Positions 7,628 through 16,873 of a DNA stretch of 64,000 nt are shown in pieces (within the stretch, counting starts at the first letter, position 1; every line of letters begins with the position of its first letter). The DNA is from AC-32 sp035518635. Lineage in GTDB: Bacteria; Actinomycetota; Thermoleophilia; Gaiellales; Gaiellaceae. Both the position numbers and the translations under genes were made by a program. The stretch is from positions 1 through 64,000 of the forward strand of contig DATIXI010000048.1 in assembly GCA_035518635.1 (NCBI GenBank), read 5' to 3'. Below the pieces are notes generated by a model. It was given only the letters and a program-made list of their open reading frames with translations. It did no database searches and had not been told where the DNA came from.

Positions 7628-8890
7628 TCACTCGAAGCGGCGCAGGACGATCGTGGCGTTGTGGCCGCCGAAGCCGAACGAGTTGGACACCGCGACCTTG
7701 ACGTCGGCCTCGCGCGACTCGTTGGGGATGTAGTCGAGGTCGCACTCCGGGTCGGGCTCGTCGTAGTTGATCGTCGGCGGCAGCGCCCCGCGCTTGATCG
7801 CGAGCGTCGTGAAGATCGCCTCCACCGCTCCGGCCGCGCCGAGGCAGTGGCCGGTCGCCCCTTTCGTCGAGGAGACAGGCGTCCTGCGCGCGTTCTCCTC
7901 GCCGAGCGCCATCTTGAGGACGCGCGTCTCGCTCGCGTCGCCGAGCGGCGTCGAGGTCCCGTGCGCGTTGACGTAGTCGATCTCGTCGGGGGAGATGCCG
8001 CCGTCCCGGAACGCCATCGTCATCGCGCGGGCCGGGTTCTCGCCGGTCGGGTCGGGCTCGGTGACGTGCTGCGCGTCCGAGGAGACGCCGTAGCCCATCA
8101 GCTCCGCGTAGATCTCGGCGCCCCTGGCCTTCGCGTGCTCCAGCTCCTCGAGCACGAGCACAGCGCCCGCCTCGCCCATCACGAAGCCGTCGCGCCCCGC
8201 GTCGAACGGGCGGCTCGCCTTCTCTGGCGCGTCGTTTCGCCGCGAGAGCGCGCGCATCGCGCTGAAGCCGGCGACTCCGATCCTCGTGATCGGCGCCTCG
8301 GTGCCGCCGCAGAGCATCACGTCCGCGCGGCCGAGCCGGATCGCGTCGAGCCCATCGCCGATCGCCATGTTCGACGCGGCGCAGGCAGTGCACTGCGAGC
8401 TGAGGGGCCCCTGAGTCCCGAGCTGCATCGAGACCCAGGCCGCGCCCATGTTCGGGATGATCTCGGGGATCGAGAACGGGTTGACCCGGTCGGGCCCGCG
8501 CTGCAGCAGGTCGTCGTAGCAGTCCTGGAGCGCCTTCAGGCCGCCGATCCCGGTCGCAACCGCGGCGCCGACCCGATCCGGCTCCGTCTCGATCTCGAGG
8601 CCCGCGTCCTTCTCCGCCTGGCGCGCGGCCGCCACGATGAGGTGGGCGAACCGGTCCATGCGCCTCGCCTGCTTGTACTCGATGTAGTCGGTCGGCTCGA
8701 AGTCCTTGACCTCGCAGGCGAAATGGACGGGGAACGCCTCGGGGTCGAACTGCGTGATCCCGGCCGCTCCGGAGCGGCCGGCGAGCAGGTTGTCCCAGGT
8801 CGTCTCGACGTCGGTGCCAAGCGGGGTCAGCGCACCGAGGCCGGTGATCACGACCCGTTTTCGACCGTTGAGGCTCGCTCCGTTGCTCAT
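7628..8890 (-). CDS. fabF: Beta-ketoacyl-ACP synthase II
   Basis: A 420-residue condensing enzyme that extends acyl-ACP with malonyl-ACP. The KAS I/II catalytic triad is present: Cys in SSQCTACAASN, His in NAHGTSTPLGD and His in STKGATGHCLGA. The N-terminal KRVVITGLGALTPLGTDVE is typical. The ATG lies 2 bp after the fabG stop, so it is the last gene of the sigma-fabZ-fabH-fabD-fabG-fabF operon. No acyl carrier protein gene sits between fabG and fabF, where many genomes have acpP. The 103-bp gap downstream holds short inverted repeats (GGCC-TAC-GGCC) but no clear T-run terminator. Confidence 0.97.
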   Translation of the reverse strand: MSNGASLNGRKRVVITGLGALTPLGTDVETTWDNLLAGRSGAAGITQFDPEAFPVHFACEVKDFEPTDYIEYKQARRMDRFAHLIVAAARQAEKDAGLEIETEPDRVGAAVATGIGGLKALQDCYDDLLQRGPDRVNPFSIPEIIPNMGAAWVSMQLGTQGPLSSQCTACAASNMAIGDGLDAIRLGRADVMLCGGTEAPITRIGVAGFSAMRALSRRNDAPEKASRPFDAGRDGFVMGEAGAVLVLEELEHAKARGAEIYAELMGYGVSSDAQHVTEPDPTGENPARAMTMAFRDGGISPDEIDYVNAHGTSTPLGDASETRVLKMALGEENARRTPVSSTKGATGHCLGAAGAVEAIFTTLAIKRGALPPTINYDEPDPECDLDYIPNESREADVKVAVSNSFGFGGHNATIVLRRFE

Positions 8891-8892
8891 CT

Positions 8893-9624
8893 CTACATCC
8901 CTAGCCCGCCGTCGACGAGAAGCACCTCGCCCGTGATGAACGAGGCCTCGTCCGAGCAGAGAAAGCGTACAGCGCCGGCAATGTCTTCCGGCTCTCCGAG
9001 CCTGCCGAGCGGCGTGTTGGTCAGCATCGCGTCCTTCGCCTCGCCGGGGAGCACATCGGTGAGCCGCGTGTTCACGTAGCCGGGAGCGACCACGTTCGCG
9101 CGCACGTTGCGGCTTCCGAGCTCCCGCGCAAGAGACTTGGTGAAGCCGATGATCCCGGCCTTCGAGGCGCCGTAGTTGGTCTGGCCCCAGTTGCCGTGGA
9201 CGCCGACGATGCTCGAGACGTTCACGATCGAGCCCGAGCGCTTCTTCATCATCCCGCGCACCGCCGCACGGCACGTGTAGAAGACGGAGGAGAGGTTCGT
9301 CTCGACCACCGCGCGCCAGTCGTCGTCCGGCATGCGCGCGAGCAGACCGTCGCGGGTGAGGCCGGCGTTGTTGACCAGGATGTCGAGGTCGCCGGCCTCC
9401 TCGACCAGCCTCTTCGCGTCCTCGGGGTCGGAGACGTCGGCCTGGACGGCGCGCGCGCCGGCCTCCTTGGCGACTTCCTCGGCCTCGGCGGCTCCGGAGT
9501 GGTAGCCGACGACGACGTCGGCGCCGGCCTGCGCCAGCGAGAGCGCGATCGCGCGCCCGATCCCGCGCGATGCGCCGGTGACGAGCGCCGTCTTTCCCTC
9601 CAGCGAGCAGAAGGCGTCAGGCAG
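8893..9624 (-). CDS. fabG: 3-oxoacyl-ACP reductase, apparent CTG start
   Basis: A short-chain dehydrogenase of about 243 residues that reduces 3-ketoacyl-ACP with NADPH. The cofactor motif TGASRGIG, the NNAG motif and the Tyr-Lys pair in NYGASKAG with SSIVG before it are intact, and it ends with the typical ITGEVLLVDGGLGM. The frame has no ATG, GTG or TTG near the expected N-terminus. The only alternatives are an ATG at 9696 that adds 24 unrelated residues inside fabD, or CTG at 9624, which overlaps the fabD end and has AAGGAG 10 nt upstream. CTG gives LPDAFCSLEGKTALVTG, the normal FabG length, so I chose it. Confidence 0.93.
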   Translation of the reverse strand: MPDAFCSLEGKTALVTGASRGIGRAIALSLAQAGADVVVGYHSGAAEAEEVAKEAGARAVQADVSDPEDAKRLVEEAGDLDILVNNAGLTRDGLLARMPDDDWRAVVETNLSSVFYTCRAAVRGMMKKRSGSIVNVSSIVGVHGNWGQTNYGASKAGIIGFTKSLARELGSRNVRANVVAPGYVNTRLTDVLPGEAKDAMLTNTPLGRLGEPEDIAGAVRFLCSDEASFITGEVLLVDGGLGM

Positions 9625-10549
9625 CGCCCAGGGTCTCCTTGAGCTTCTCGAGCGAGGCCAGGTCTCCGACCGGGATCGCCTTGACGCTCCTGTCAATCCT
9701 CTTCAGTAAACCGCTGAGGACGTTCCCTGGCCCCACCTCGACGAAGACGCGGACGCCCTGGCGCATCAGCTCCCGCGCCGCCTGCGTGAACTTCACCGGG
9801 GCGGTCAGCTGCTCGACGAGCAGGCCCGCAAGCCGCTGGGCCGGCTCGATCTTGGCCGTGACCGTCGACATGAACGGCGCGATCGGCTCGGCGAACTTCG
9901 CCTTCTCGACCGCTGGCCGCAGCCGCTCGGCCGCCCGCGCGACGAGCGGGCTGTGAAACGCGCCCGAGACGCGGAGCTTGACCGTGCGCCGCGCGCCGTG
10001 GAGCTGCGCCTCGTCGCAGCACGTCTGGACCGACGGGTTCTCCCCGGACACCACGATCTGGCCCGGGCAGTTGTAGTTCGCAGGCCAGACGTTCGCGATC
10101 TGCAGGCAGAGGTTCTCGACGATCTCGTCCTCGAGCCCGAGGATCGCCGCCATCGAGCCCGGGTTCTCGCGGGCCGCGGCCGCCATCGCCAAGCCGCGCT
10201 CCCGGACGATCGTGATCGCCTCCTCCGTCTCGAGCGCCTTCGACGCTGCGAGCGCGGCGAGCTCGCCCACCGAGTGGCCGACGACGTAGTCAGGCTCGAA
10301 CCCCCGCGTCCGGAGCGCGGCCAGCACGGCCAGGCTGGTCGCCACGAGCGCGGGCTGCTGCACGTCCGTCTGGACGAGCTCGTGCTCGGGCGCCTCGAAG
10401 CAGAGCCGCATGAGGTCGAGCCCCGAGGCCTCGCTCGCGCGGCGGTACACGTCCATCGCCTCGGGCACGGCCTCGGCGATGTCCCGGCCCATGCCCACCT
10501 CCAGCGAGCCCTGGCCCGGGAAGCAGAAAGCGATCTTCTCGGCGCTCAT
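9617..10549 (-). CDS. fabD: Malonyl-CoA:ACP transacylase
   Basis: A 310-residue acyltransferase that loads malonate from CoA onto acyl carrier protein. FCFPGQGSLEVGMG at the N-terminus, the nucleophile serine in GHSVGE and the catalytic histidine in SGAFHSPLV are all present, with VFVEVGPGNVLSGL near the end. Its ATG overlaps the fabH stop (ATGA), and its own last bases overlap the fabG start. Together these overlaps suggest tightly coupled translation along the fab operon. Length is standard. Confidence 0.96.
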   Translation of the reverse strand: MSAEKIAFCFPGQGSLEVGMGRDIAEAVPEAMDVYRRASEASGLDLMRLCFEAPEHELVQTDVQQPALVATSLAVLAALRTRGFEPDYVVGHSVGELAALAASKALETEEAITIVRERGLAMAAAARENPGSMAAILGLEDEIVENLCLQIANVWPANYNCPGQIVVSGENPSVQTCCDEAQLHGARRTVKLRVSGAFHSPLVARAAERLRPAVEKAKFAEPIAPFMSTVTAKIEPAQRLAGLLVEQLTAPVKFTQAARELMRQGVRVFVEVGPGNVLSGLLKRIDRSVKAIPVGDLASLEKLKETLGAA

Positions 10550-11559
10550 CCTCTTCCTCCGTCTGTCCATTCGATCAGGCCCGAGCCCCACGTGAGGCCC
10601 GCGCCCATGCCTGTCATCAACACCAGCTTTCCTTCTCGAAGCCTTCCGTCCTCCCGCGCGTCGACCAGCGCCAGCGGGATCGAGCCGGAGGACGTGTTCC
10701 CGTAGCGGTCGACGTCGACCACGACCTTCTCCTCCGGAATGCCGAGTTTCTTGCGCGCGTGCTCGATGATCCTGACGTTCGCCTGGTGCGGCACGTAGAC
10801 GTCCACCTCGTCGATGGTGCGCCCGCACTCGGCCAGCACGGCCTCTGCCGACGAGACCAGGACGCGCGTGGCGAACTTGTAGACCTCGCGCCCGTTCATC
10901 CTCACGAAATGCATGTGCTGGGCGACCGACTCGGCGGTCGCGGGTGTCCGCGAGCCTCCGCCGGGCAGGTAGAGCTCCGGCCCGCCGGACCCGTCGGCTC
11001 CGAGCTCGAACCCGAGGAAGCCGCCGCCGCTCACCCGCTCGAGCACCACGGCCCCGGCGCCGTCGCCGAAGAGCACGCTCGTCCTGCGGTCGCTCCAGTC
11101 CATGACCTTCGAGAGCACGTCGCCGCCGACGACGAGCGCCTTCTTCGAGAGCCCGCCGGCCAGCATCCCGTAGGCCTGCGCGATCGCGTACATGAACCCG
11201 GTGCAGCCGGCCGAGAGGTCATAGGCACCGGCCCGGGTCGCGCGGAGCTGGTCGGCGAGGATCGCCGCGGTCGCCGGGAATGCCATGTCCGGGGTGACGG
11301 TGGCCACGATCAGCAGGTCGATCTCGGATGCCGCGACACCCGCGTCCTCGAGCGCCTCGCGCGCGGCGGGCAGGCACAGATCCGAGAGCGCCTCCTCGGG
11401 AGCCGCGATCCGGCGCTCGCGGATCCCGGTCCGCTCGCGGATCCACTCGTCGGAGGTGTCCATCATCGTCGAGAGCTCGTCGTTCGTGACCACGCGCTCG
11501 GGCACGTGCGAGCCGAGGCCGGTGATCGACGCCGCGACGCCGTTCGCCGTTCCGATCAT
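10546..11559 (-). CDS. fabH: Beta-ketoacyl-ACP synthase III
   Basis: A 337-residue initiating condensing enzyme that joins acyl-CoA primer to malonyl-ACP. The triad is visible as Cys in LSAGCTGFMYA, His in PHQANVRI and Asn in GNTSSGS. The N-terminal TSDEWIRERTGIRERRIA is diagnostic. Primer preference (acetyl versus branched) cannot be read reliably. ATG start overlaps the fabZ stop by 4 bp. It lies between fabZ and fabD in the same operon. Confidence 0.97.
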   Translation of the reverse strand: MIGTANGVAASITGLGSHVPERVVTNDELSTMMDTSDEWIRERTGIRERRIAAPEEALSDLCLPAAREALEDAGVAASEIDLLIVATVTPDMAFPATAAILADQLRATRAGAYDLSAGCTGFMYAIAQAYGMLAGGLSKKALVVGGDVLSKVMDWSDRRTSVLFGDGAGAVVLERVSGGGFLGFELGADGSGGPELYLPGGGSRTPATAESVAQHMHFVRMNGREVYKFATRVLVSSAEAVLAECGRTIDEVDVYVPHQANVRIIEHARKKLGIPEEKVVVDVDRYGNTSSGSIPLALVDAREDGRLREGKLVLMTGMGAGLTWGSGLIEWTDGGRG

Positions 11560-11990
11560 CGCTCCACCGCGAACGTCAGCGTTCCGCGGGCGGCCAGCTC
11601 CTCGCCGACCTTTGCCGTCGCCTTCCCGCGGCCGATCGGGCCGCGCACCGCCTCGAGGATGCACTCGAGCTCGAGCTCGTCCCCGGGCTCGACGATCCGC
11701 TTGAACCGCACGCCGTCGATCCCGGCGAAGAGCGCGAGCTTGCCGCGGTTCTCCTCCTGCGAAAGCACTGCGACCGCGCCGGTCTGGGCCATCGCCTCGA
11801 CGATCAGCACACCCGGCATCACGGGCCGGCCGGGGAAGTGTCCGGCCAGGTACCACTCGTCCGGGCGCACGGTCTTGCGCGCCACCACACGCTCGCCTGG
11901 CTCCAGCTCGACGACCTCGTCGATGAGGAGGAAGGGCTCCCGGTGAGGCAGGATCGCCTCGATCTCCGCCCTGCCCAACGTGGTTTTCAC
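11556..11990 (-). CDS. fabZ: 3-hydroxyacyl-ACP dehydratase
   Basis: A 144-residue hot-dog-fold enzyme that dehydrates 3-hydroxyacyl-ACP to the trans-2-enoyl form. ILPHREPFLLIDEV and the catalytic histidine in GHFPGRPVMPGVL with EAMAQTGAV (catalytic Glu) are present. The GTG start overlaps the sigma factor stop (GTGA), so the hydratase is translated directly after the regulator. No enoyl-ACP reductase is in the operon. Confidence 0.95.
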   Translation of the reverse strand: MKTTLGRAEIEAILPHREPFLLIDEVVELEPGERVVARKTVRPDEWYLAGHFPGRPVMPGVLIVEAMAQTGAVAVLSQEENRGKLALFAGIDGVRFKRIVEPGDELELECILEAVRGPIGRGKATAKVGEELAARGTLTFAVER

Positions 11991-12601
11991 GCAGCCTCGT
12001 GATTGGAGAGCCGTGCGCGTAGGCCCGCGCGGGCGCGGTGCGCGTAGCACTTCGCGGTCCCGACGGGCATGCCGGAGCGAGCCGAGATCTCGGCGAACGA
12101 GAAGCCGAGCGCGTCCTTCAGGACGACCACGCTCGCCTGCTCGCGGGAAAGGCTCTTGAGACCGGCCCCGAGCTCCTCTCTGAGCTCGGCGAGGTCGGCT
12201 GCACGCGCAGGATCCCCCTCGCCGGCGACGCGGTCGTCGGCGGCCAGGGGCTCCCAGCGTCGCGCCCGCTGGCGAGAGGCAGCGTCGTGGCAGGTGTTGA
12301 CGACGAGCCGGTGCAACCACGTCGCGAACTGCGACTCGCCACGGAACTGCCGCACCCGCACGCAGAGCTTGGCCAGAGCCTCCTGGGCCGCGTCGCGCGC
12401 GTCCTCGGGGTCGGCGAGCAGGTGTGCAGCGAGCCGCTCGACCCGCGGGGCGTGTCGCTCGCAGAGCGCGGAAAGCGCCTGCCGGTCGCCGTCCTGCGCA
12501 CGTTTGACCAGAATCGGATCGCTGAGCCTCTCGTAGACGAGCGGCGCTTCCGGCCGCGGGTCCTGTCGAATCTGACGGCGCTTGCGCAAAGGAGGTTGCA
12601 C
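11987..12601 (-). CDS. ECF-type RNA polymerase sigma factor
   Basis: About 204 residues from a GTG start (the true start could be a few codons later). Region 2 is seen as DARDAAQEALAKLCVRVR and FATWLHRLVVNTC, and region 4 as SREQASVVVLKDALGFSF, AEISARSGMPVGTAKCYA, a helix-turn-helix that recognises the -35 element. No anti-sigma factor or membrane sensor is adjacent. Instead it is the first gene of the fab operon, overlapping fabZ by 4 bp, so it may autoregulate the operon or couple fatty acid synthesis to a stress response. The 5' end has AT-poor sequence with no clear promoter. Confidence 0.85.
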   Translation of the reverse strand: MQPPLRKRRQIRQDPRPEAPLVYERLSDPILVKRAQDGDRQALSALCERHAPRVERLAAHLLADPEDARDAAQEALAKLCVRVRQFRGESQFATWLHRLVVNTCHDAASRQRARRWEPLAADDRVAGEGDPARAADLAELREELGAGLKSLSREQASVVVLKDALGFSFAEISARSGMPVGTAKCYAHRARAGLRARLSNHEAA

Positions 12602-12644
12602 GGCGCGCCTAGTCTATTCAGCCGTGTGAGGCGCTACGCGGCGC

Positions 12645-14717
12645 TCAGCGCCTGGCCCGGATGAGCGCGCTCCGGTTCCCGGCCGCGTCCGCGGCGACCG
12701 CGGTCAGCGCCTTCACGCTCCCGCGGTGGCCGATCCGGAAGTAGCCCGCTCGTTTTCGCGTCACCTTGTAGGCCCGCCCGTTGAGCGTGACCGTGAGCTT
12801 CGCCGGCTCGCTGAGCCAGAAGCGGAGCAGCCGGAACGACGCGAGGCGCAGGACGGGCGCCGTGCGGTCGATGCGCACGACGACCGACTGCTTGACGGTC
12901 ATCAGCGAGTCGGTCGCGCTCAGCAGCGCCTTGTAGCTCCCGTCCGGCAGGCCGCCGCCGTCCCAGTCGATCTGCTGGGCTCCGGCCGCCAGGAAGCCGT
13001 CGAACAGGCTCGCCGTCACGAGCCCGTGCGAGAGGACGTCGAGCTCGACCGTGGCCGGGGCGAGCAGCTGGAAGCCGAACGAGAGCGTGTCGAAGCGGCC
13101 GTCGCCGTTCGGCGAGATCGCGGGAGCACTCGAGGCAAAGCCCGACAGCGTGCGGTCGACGGAGATCGGGATCGTCGTCTGCGCCTGCTTGCCCGCCGCG
13201 TTCCGCGCCACGAGCGAGATCCGGTAGAGCCCGTCAGGGACGCTGATGTTGCTCCAGGTGAAGCTCCGCGCGCCGGCCGGCCGGAGCTGGCGGAAGAGCG
13301 TCGACACAACGGCGTTCGACGAGTCCAGCAGCGTCGCGGTCACGATCGCCTGCGTGTTCAGGCGGTAGGTGAGCTTGGCCACATCGGCGCGGCCGTCGCC
13401 GTTCGGCGTCACGAGGGCGGGAGAGACCTTGACCTGCCGCAGCGTCGGCGGGGGCAGGGCCGTGCCGATTGCGCCGGTCGCCGGCCGGGTGTCCGGGGCG
13501 GAGATCGTCCACGTGTACTGTCGGTCGGGCGGGGCCGTGGTCGCGTCCCAGGTCCAGTCGACCGCCGTGCCGCTGCCGGTCCCGCTCCCGACCGTCGCCC
13601 CGTTCTGGTCGACGACCGTCACCGTCCAGTCGGCTGCGGCCGACAGCCGCGCCGTGAAGCGCACGGAGCCGCCAAGCGAGCCGGTCACGACCGGGTTGTA
13701 CAGCTTCGGCAGCCCCGTCTTCGCGACGGCGGCCCTGATCGCGGGAAGCAGCGCGTAGAGCTTCGTGCCCGGACAACCGGTCGGATACGTGTCGCGGTGC
13801 CCCGAGATCGCGTTCAGCGTGAGCGCCTTTCCCGCCGGGTAGCGCGGGTTTCCGGCCGAGACGCGCACGACCTTCGAGAGCGGGTCGACGTGCGCGAGGT
13901 CGAGCCGCCAGGCAAGCAGCGACACGAGCGCCGCCTTCGCCGCGGCCGTGACCGGCGCCGAGTCGTAGTTGCCGATCAGCGCCACGCCGACACTGCCGGT
14001 GTTGAACCCCATGGCGTGCGCGCCGATGACCGCGCGCGTCATGCCCCCGTACCGGCCCTCGAAGATCTGGCCGTACTTGTCGACGAGGAAGTTGTAGCCG
14101 ATGTCGTTCCAGCCGTTGGCCTTCACGTGGTAGAGCTCGATCGCCCGCACGATCGCGGCCGACTGGCTCGCCGTGTAGGAGTTCGAGCCGGCCGTGTGAT
14201 GGACGATCGCGAAGTGGACGTTGTCCGCATAGCTCGGCGGCGCGCGCCGGATCGCCTCGTTCGCCCCCCACTGGGCCCGCGTGATGATCGTCGGCTTGTT
14301 CGCCAGGTACGGGATGCGGGTGTCGACCGGCGCCGAAGTTCCGGGGCTGCGGACGAAGTAGGCCCGCACGCGGCCCACCCTGCCGACGGTCCGGTACTGC
14401 AGCTGCTCCGCGCCTCCGGTCCAGTACGGGCTCCCGAGCTGCCAGCCCGCCAGGGCACCGGAGTGCTCCTTGCCGCGGTCGGGCCGGTCATCCGACTCCG
14501 GGGCGGCGGGGCGCCACGCGCTCCAGCGGCCGTCGAGCGCACGCGTCCGGAAGAGCACCGAGCCGCTTCCGCGCCAGTGGAGGCCGACCAGGTCGAAGCG
14601 AGCGACCCGAACTGGTTTCGCTCCGCGCAGGTCCCTCGAGGCAAGCGAAAGCCCAGCTCCGGCGGCGGGGCCAGGAGCGGCGACGGCAAAGACGGCTGCG
14701 ACGAGAAGGGCTCTCAT
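12645..14717 (-). CDS. Secreted PGRP-type N-acetylmuramoyl-L-alanine amidase with FlgD-like Ig repeats
   Basis: A 690-residue exported protein. MRALLVAAVFAVAAPG is a signal peptide; I chose this ATG because the longer frame puts 16 extra residues before it. Residues about 130-330 form an amidase_2/PGRP domain: ITRAQWGANE, zinc ligand region IVHHTAGSNSY, GYNFLVDKYGQIFEGR and SGHRDTYPTGCPG. The C-terminal half has two FlgD-type Ig modules with VTPNGDGRADVAKL and ISPNGDGRFDTLSF, followed by Ig-like strands and a basic tail. It should cut the peptide stem from muramic acid in the cell wall. Length is greater than simple amidases because of the C-terminal modules. Confidence 0.9.
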   Translation of the reverse strand: MRALLVAAVFAVAAPGPAAGAGLSLASRDLRGAKPVRVARFDLVGLHWRGSGSVLFRTRALDGRWSAWRPAAPESDDRPDRGKEHSGALAGWQLGSPYWTGGAEQLQYRTVGRVGRVRAYFVRSPGTSAPVDTRIPYLANKPTIITRAQWGANEAIRRAPPSYADNVHFAIVHHTAGSNSYTASQSAAIVRAIELYHVKANGWNDIGYNFLVDKYGQIFEGRYGGMTRAVIGAHAMGFNTGSVGVALIGNYDSAPVTAAAKAALVSLLAWRLDLAHVDPLSKVVRVSAGNPRYPAGKALTLNAISGHRDTYPTGCPGTKLYALLPAIRAAVAKTGLPKLYNPVVTGSLGGSVRFTARLSAAADWTVTVVDQNGATVGSGTGSGTAVDWTWDATTAPPDRQYTWTISAPDTRPATGAIGTALPPPTLRQVKVSPALVTPNGDGRADVAKLTYRLNTQAIVTATLLDSSNAVVSTLFRQLRPAGARSFTWSNISVPDGLYRISLVARNAAGKQAQTTIPISVDRTLSGFASSAPAISPNGDGRFDTLSFGFQLLAPATVELDVLSHGLVTASLFDGFLAAGAQQIDWDGGGLPDGSYKALLSATDSLMTVKQSVVVRIDRTAPVLRLASFRLLRFWLSEPAKLTVTLNGRAYKVTRKRAGYFRIGHRGSVKALTAVAADAAGNRSALIRARR

Positions 14718-14791
14718 CGGCGACGACCCGGGTTCGAGGGTGGCACACGCGCTCTGGGGCCGCAAGGCTCGCTGATACGATCTTTACAACC

Positions 14792-16093
14792 GTGAAAGGG
14801 CCGTTACTGCGGGCATTTTTCGCCTCCGTGGCCGTTGCTCTCGCCGTTCCGGCGCTCGCGGTCGCCTCTACCTCGTCGAAGCCGCGCGTCCTCGTGATCG
14901 ACTTCCCGCTGGAGATCAACCCGGTCACGGCGAGCTACCTCGACCACCAGCTCGATCACGCGTCGAAGAGCGGCTACAGCGCAGCGGTGATCAAGCTCGA
15001 CACGCCCGGTGGTCTGTCGGACTCCATGCACACGATCGTCAAGCACGAGCTCGCCTCGAAGATCCCCGTGATCGTGTACGTCTCGCCGCCGGGATCGCGC
15101 GCCGCCTCCGCGGGCGTCTGGCTCACCGAGGCCGCGGATGTCGCGGCGATGGCGCCGCAGACGAACATCGGCTCCTCGACGCCGATCGACAGCAGCGGCC
15201 AGAACATCGGCTCCGACCTGCGGCGCAAGGTGATCAACGACGCGGTCGCCTCACTCGAGAGCCTGATGCGCTACCACCACCGCAATGCCGCCTGGGCGGA
15301 GAAGGCCGTCCGTCAGGCCGCGAACGTGGACGACCAGACCGCGAAGAAGATCAACGTCGTGGACGTGCTCGCACCCATGCTGCCCGCGCTGCTGAACAAG
15401 ATCGACGGGCAAACGACCGTCGGCAAGAACCTCACGCTCCACACGGCCAACGCCCAGCTCACCGAGGTGCATCCCGGCTTCTTCACGCGACTGCTGAACA
15501 CGCTGATCGACCCGAACATCCTGCCGCTGCTCTTCCTGGCCGGCCTCGCCGGGATCGGCTTCGAGATCTTCCATCCGGGGGTGGTCCTGCCCGGAGCGCT
15601 CGGCGCCGTCGCGCTGGTGACGGCGCTGTTCGGGTTCGCCGTGCTCCCGATCAGCTGGGCCGGGCTCGCACTGCTCCTGCTCGGGGTGGCGCTGCTGATC
15701 ATCGACGCGCACGTCACGAGCCACGGCGCACTCACGGTCGCCGGTCTGATCAGCCTCGTCGTCGGCTGCCTAATGCTGTTCCACAACGCGCCGGCTCCCT
15801 ACAACAACGTGAACGCGCCGCTGATCATCGCCCTCGCGCTGGCCCTCGGCATCCTGTGGGCGTTCGCGACGGCAAAGGCGATCCAGGTGCGGCGCGCCCC
15901 CGCGCGCGTCGGCCCACAGATGATCGTCGGCGAGGTGGGCGAAGCCAAGCGCGACGACCTCGTCTTCGTCAACGGCGAGCTCTGGCGGGCCCGCTCGGCC
16001 GACGGCGAGCCGCTCCGGCCTGGTCAGTCCGTCCGCGTCTCGGGAGTCGATCCCGAGCTCATGCTGGAGGTGGTGCACGTTGTCCCGGAGTAG
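14792..16093 (+). CDS. NfeD/STOPP-family membrane-bound ClpP-class serine protease
   Basis: A 433-residue protein from GTG. A signal peptide (LLRAFFASVAVALAVPALA) leads to a ClpP/crotonase-fold protease domain with KLDTPGGLSDS and the nucleophile serine region GSRAASAGVWLTEAAD, then GSSTPID. The central part has four or five membrane segments (LPLLFLAGLAGIGFEIF onward), and the C-terminus is an OB-fold NfeD domain (VGEVGEAKRDDLVFVNGELW). The gene 12 bp downstream encodes a stomatin; in the archaeal PH1510/PH1511 pair the protease cleaves its partner stomatin, so the same pairing is likely. A TACGAT -10-like element lies 10 nt before the GTG. Confidence 0.9.
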   Translation: MKGPLLRAFFASVAVALAVPALAVASTSSKPRVLVIDFPLEINPVTASYLDHQLDHASKSGYSAAVIKLDTPGGLSDSMHTIVKHELASKIPVIVYVSPPGSRAASAGVWLTEAADVAAMAPQTNIGSSTPIDSSGQNIGSDLRRKVINDAVASLESLMRYHHRNAAWAEKAVRQAANVDDQTAKKINVVDVLAPMLPALLNKIDGQTTVGKNLTLHTANAQLTEVHPGFFTRLLNTLIDPNILPLLFLAGLAGIGFEIFHPGVVLPGALGAVALVTALFGFAVLPISWAGLALLLLGVALLIIDAHVTSHGALTVAGLISLVVGCLMLFHNAPAPYNNVNAPLIIALALALGILWAFATAKAIQVRRAPARVGPQMIVGEVGEAKRDDLVFVNGELWRARSADGEPLRPGQSVRVSGVDPELMLEVVHVVPE

Positions 16094-16105
16094 GATCTTG
16101 GTGTC

Positions 16106-16873
16106 ATGACCGCGGCGCTGATCATCTTCGGGATCGTCCTGCTGATCGTCCTGCTGTTCGTGATCGGGGCACTCAAGGTGGCGCGCGAGTACGAGCGGGG
16201 CATCATCTTCCGGCTCGGCCGTCTGCTGCCCCACCCGAAGGGCCCGGGCCTCTTCATCCTGATCCCGATCGTCGACCGCATGGTCAAGGTCGACCTGCGG
16301 ACGATCACGCTCAACATCCCGCCGCAGGACGTGATCACGAAGGACAACGTCCCCGTGCGCGTGAACGCGGTCGCCTACTTCCGGATCGTCGAGCCCTCGA
16401 ACGCGGTCGTCCAGGTCGAGAACTACATGGTCGCGACGTCGCAGATCGCGCAGACCACCCTGCGCTCGGTCCTGGGCCAGCACCTGCTCGACGAGCTCCT
16501 CTCGGAGCGCGACAAGATCAACACGATCCTGCAGGGGATCATCGACGAGGCGACCTCGCCCTGGGGGATCAAGGTCTCGATCGTCGAGATCAAGGACGTC
16601 GAGATCCCGTCCACGATGCAGCGCGCGATGGCGCGGCAGGCGGAGGCCGAGCGCGAGCGGCGCGCCAAGATCATCAGCTCGGAGGGCGAGTTCCAGGCGG
16701 CCGAGCGGCTGAAGGACGCCGCGCTCGTGCTCGAGGAGCACCCGGTCTCGATCCAGCTCCGCTACCTGCAGACGCTGATCGAGATCAGCGGCTCGGCGTC
16801 GACCACCATCGTCTTCCCGGCCCCGATCGACCTCTTCAAGCTGTTCCTGGGGCACGACAAGAACGACTCCTGA
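16106..16873 (+). CDS. Stomatin/slipin-like SPFH-domain protein
   Basis: A 255-residue membrane-organising protein. The N-terminus is a single membrane segment (ALIIFGIVLLIVLLFVIGAL), followed by the SPFH domain with EYERGIIFRLGRLL, KGPGLFILIPIVDRM and VDLRTITLNIPPQDVITKDN, then a helical coiled part with MARQAEAERERRAKIIS. It forms oligomeric microdomain scaffolds at the membrane. Immediately downstream of the NfeD protease, its usual genomic partner. Its stop codon overlaps the next gene's CTG as CTGA. Confidence 0.94.
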   Translation: MTAALIIFGIVLLIVLLFVIGALKVAREYERGIIFRLGRLLPHPKGPGLFILIPIVDRMVKVDLRTITLNIPPQDVITKDNVPVRVNAVAYFRIVEPSNAVVQVENYMVATSQIAQTTLRSVLGQHLLDELLSERDKINTILQGIIDEATSPWGIKVSIVEIKDVEIPSTMQRAMARQAEAERERRAKIISSEGEFQAAERLKDAALVLEEHPVSIQLRYLQTLIEISGSASTTIVFPAPIDLFKLFLGHDKNDS

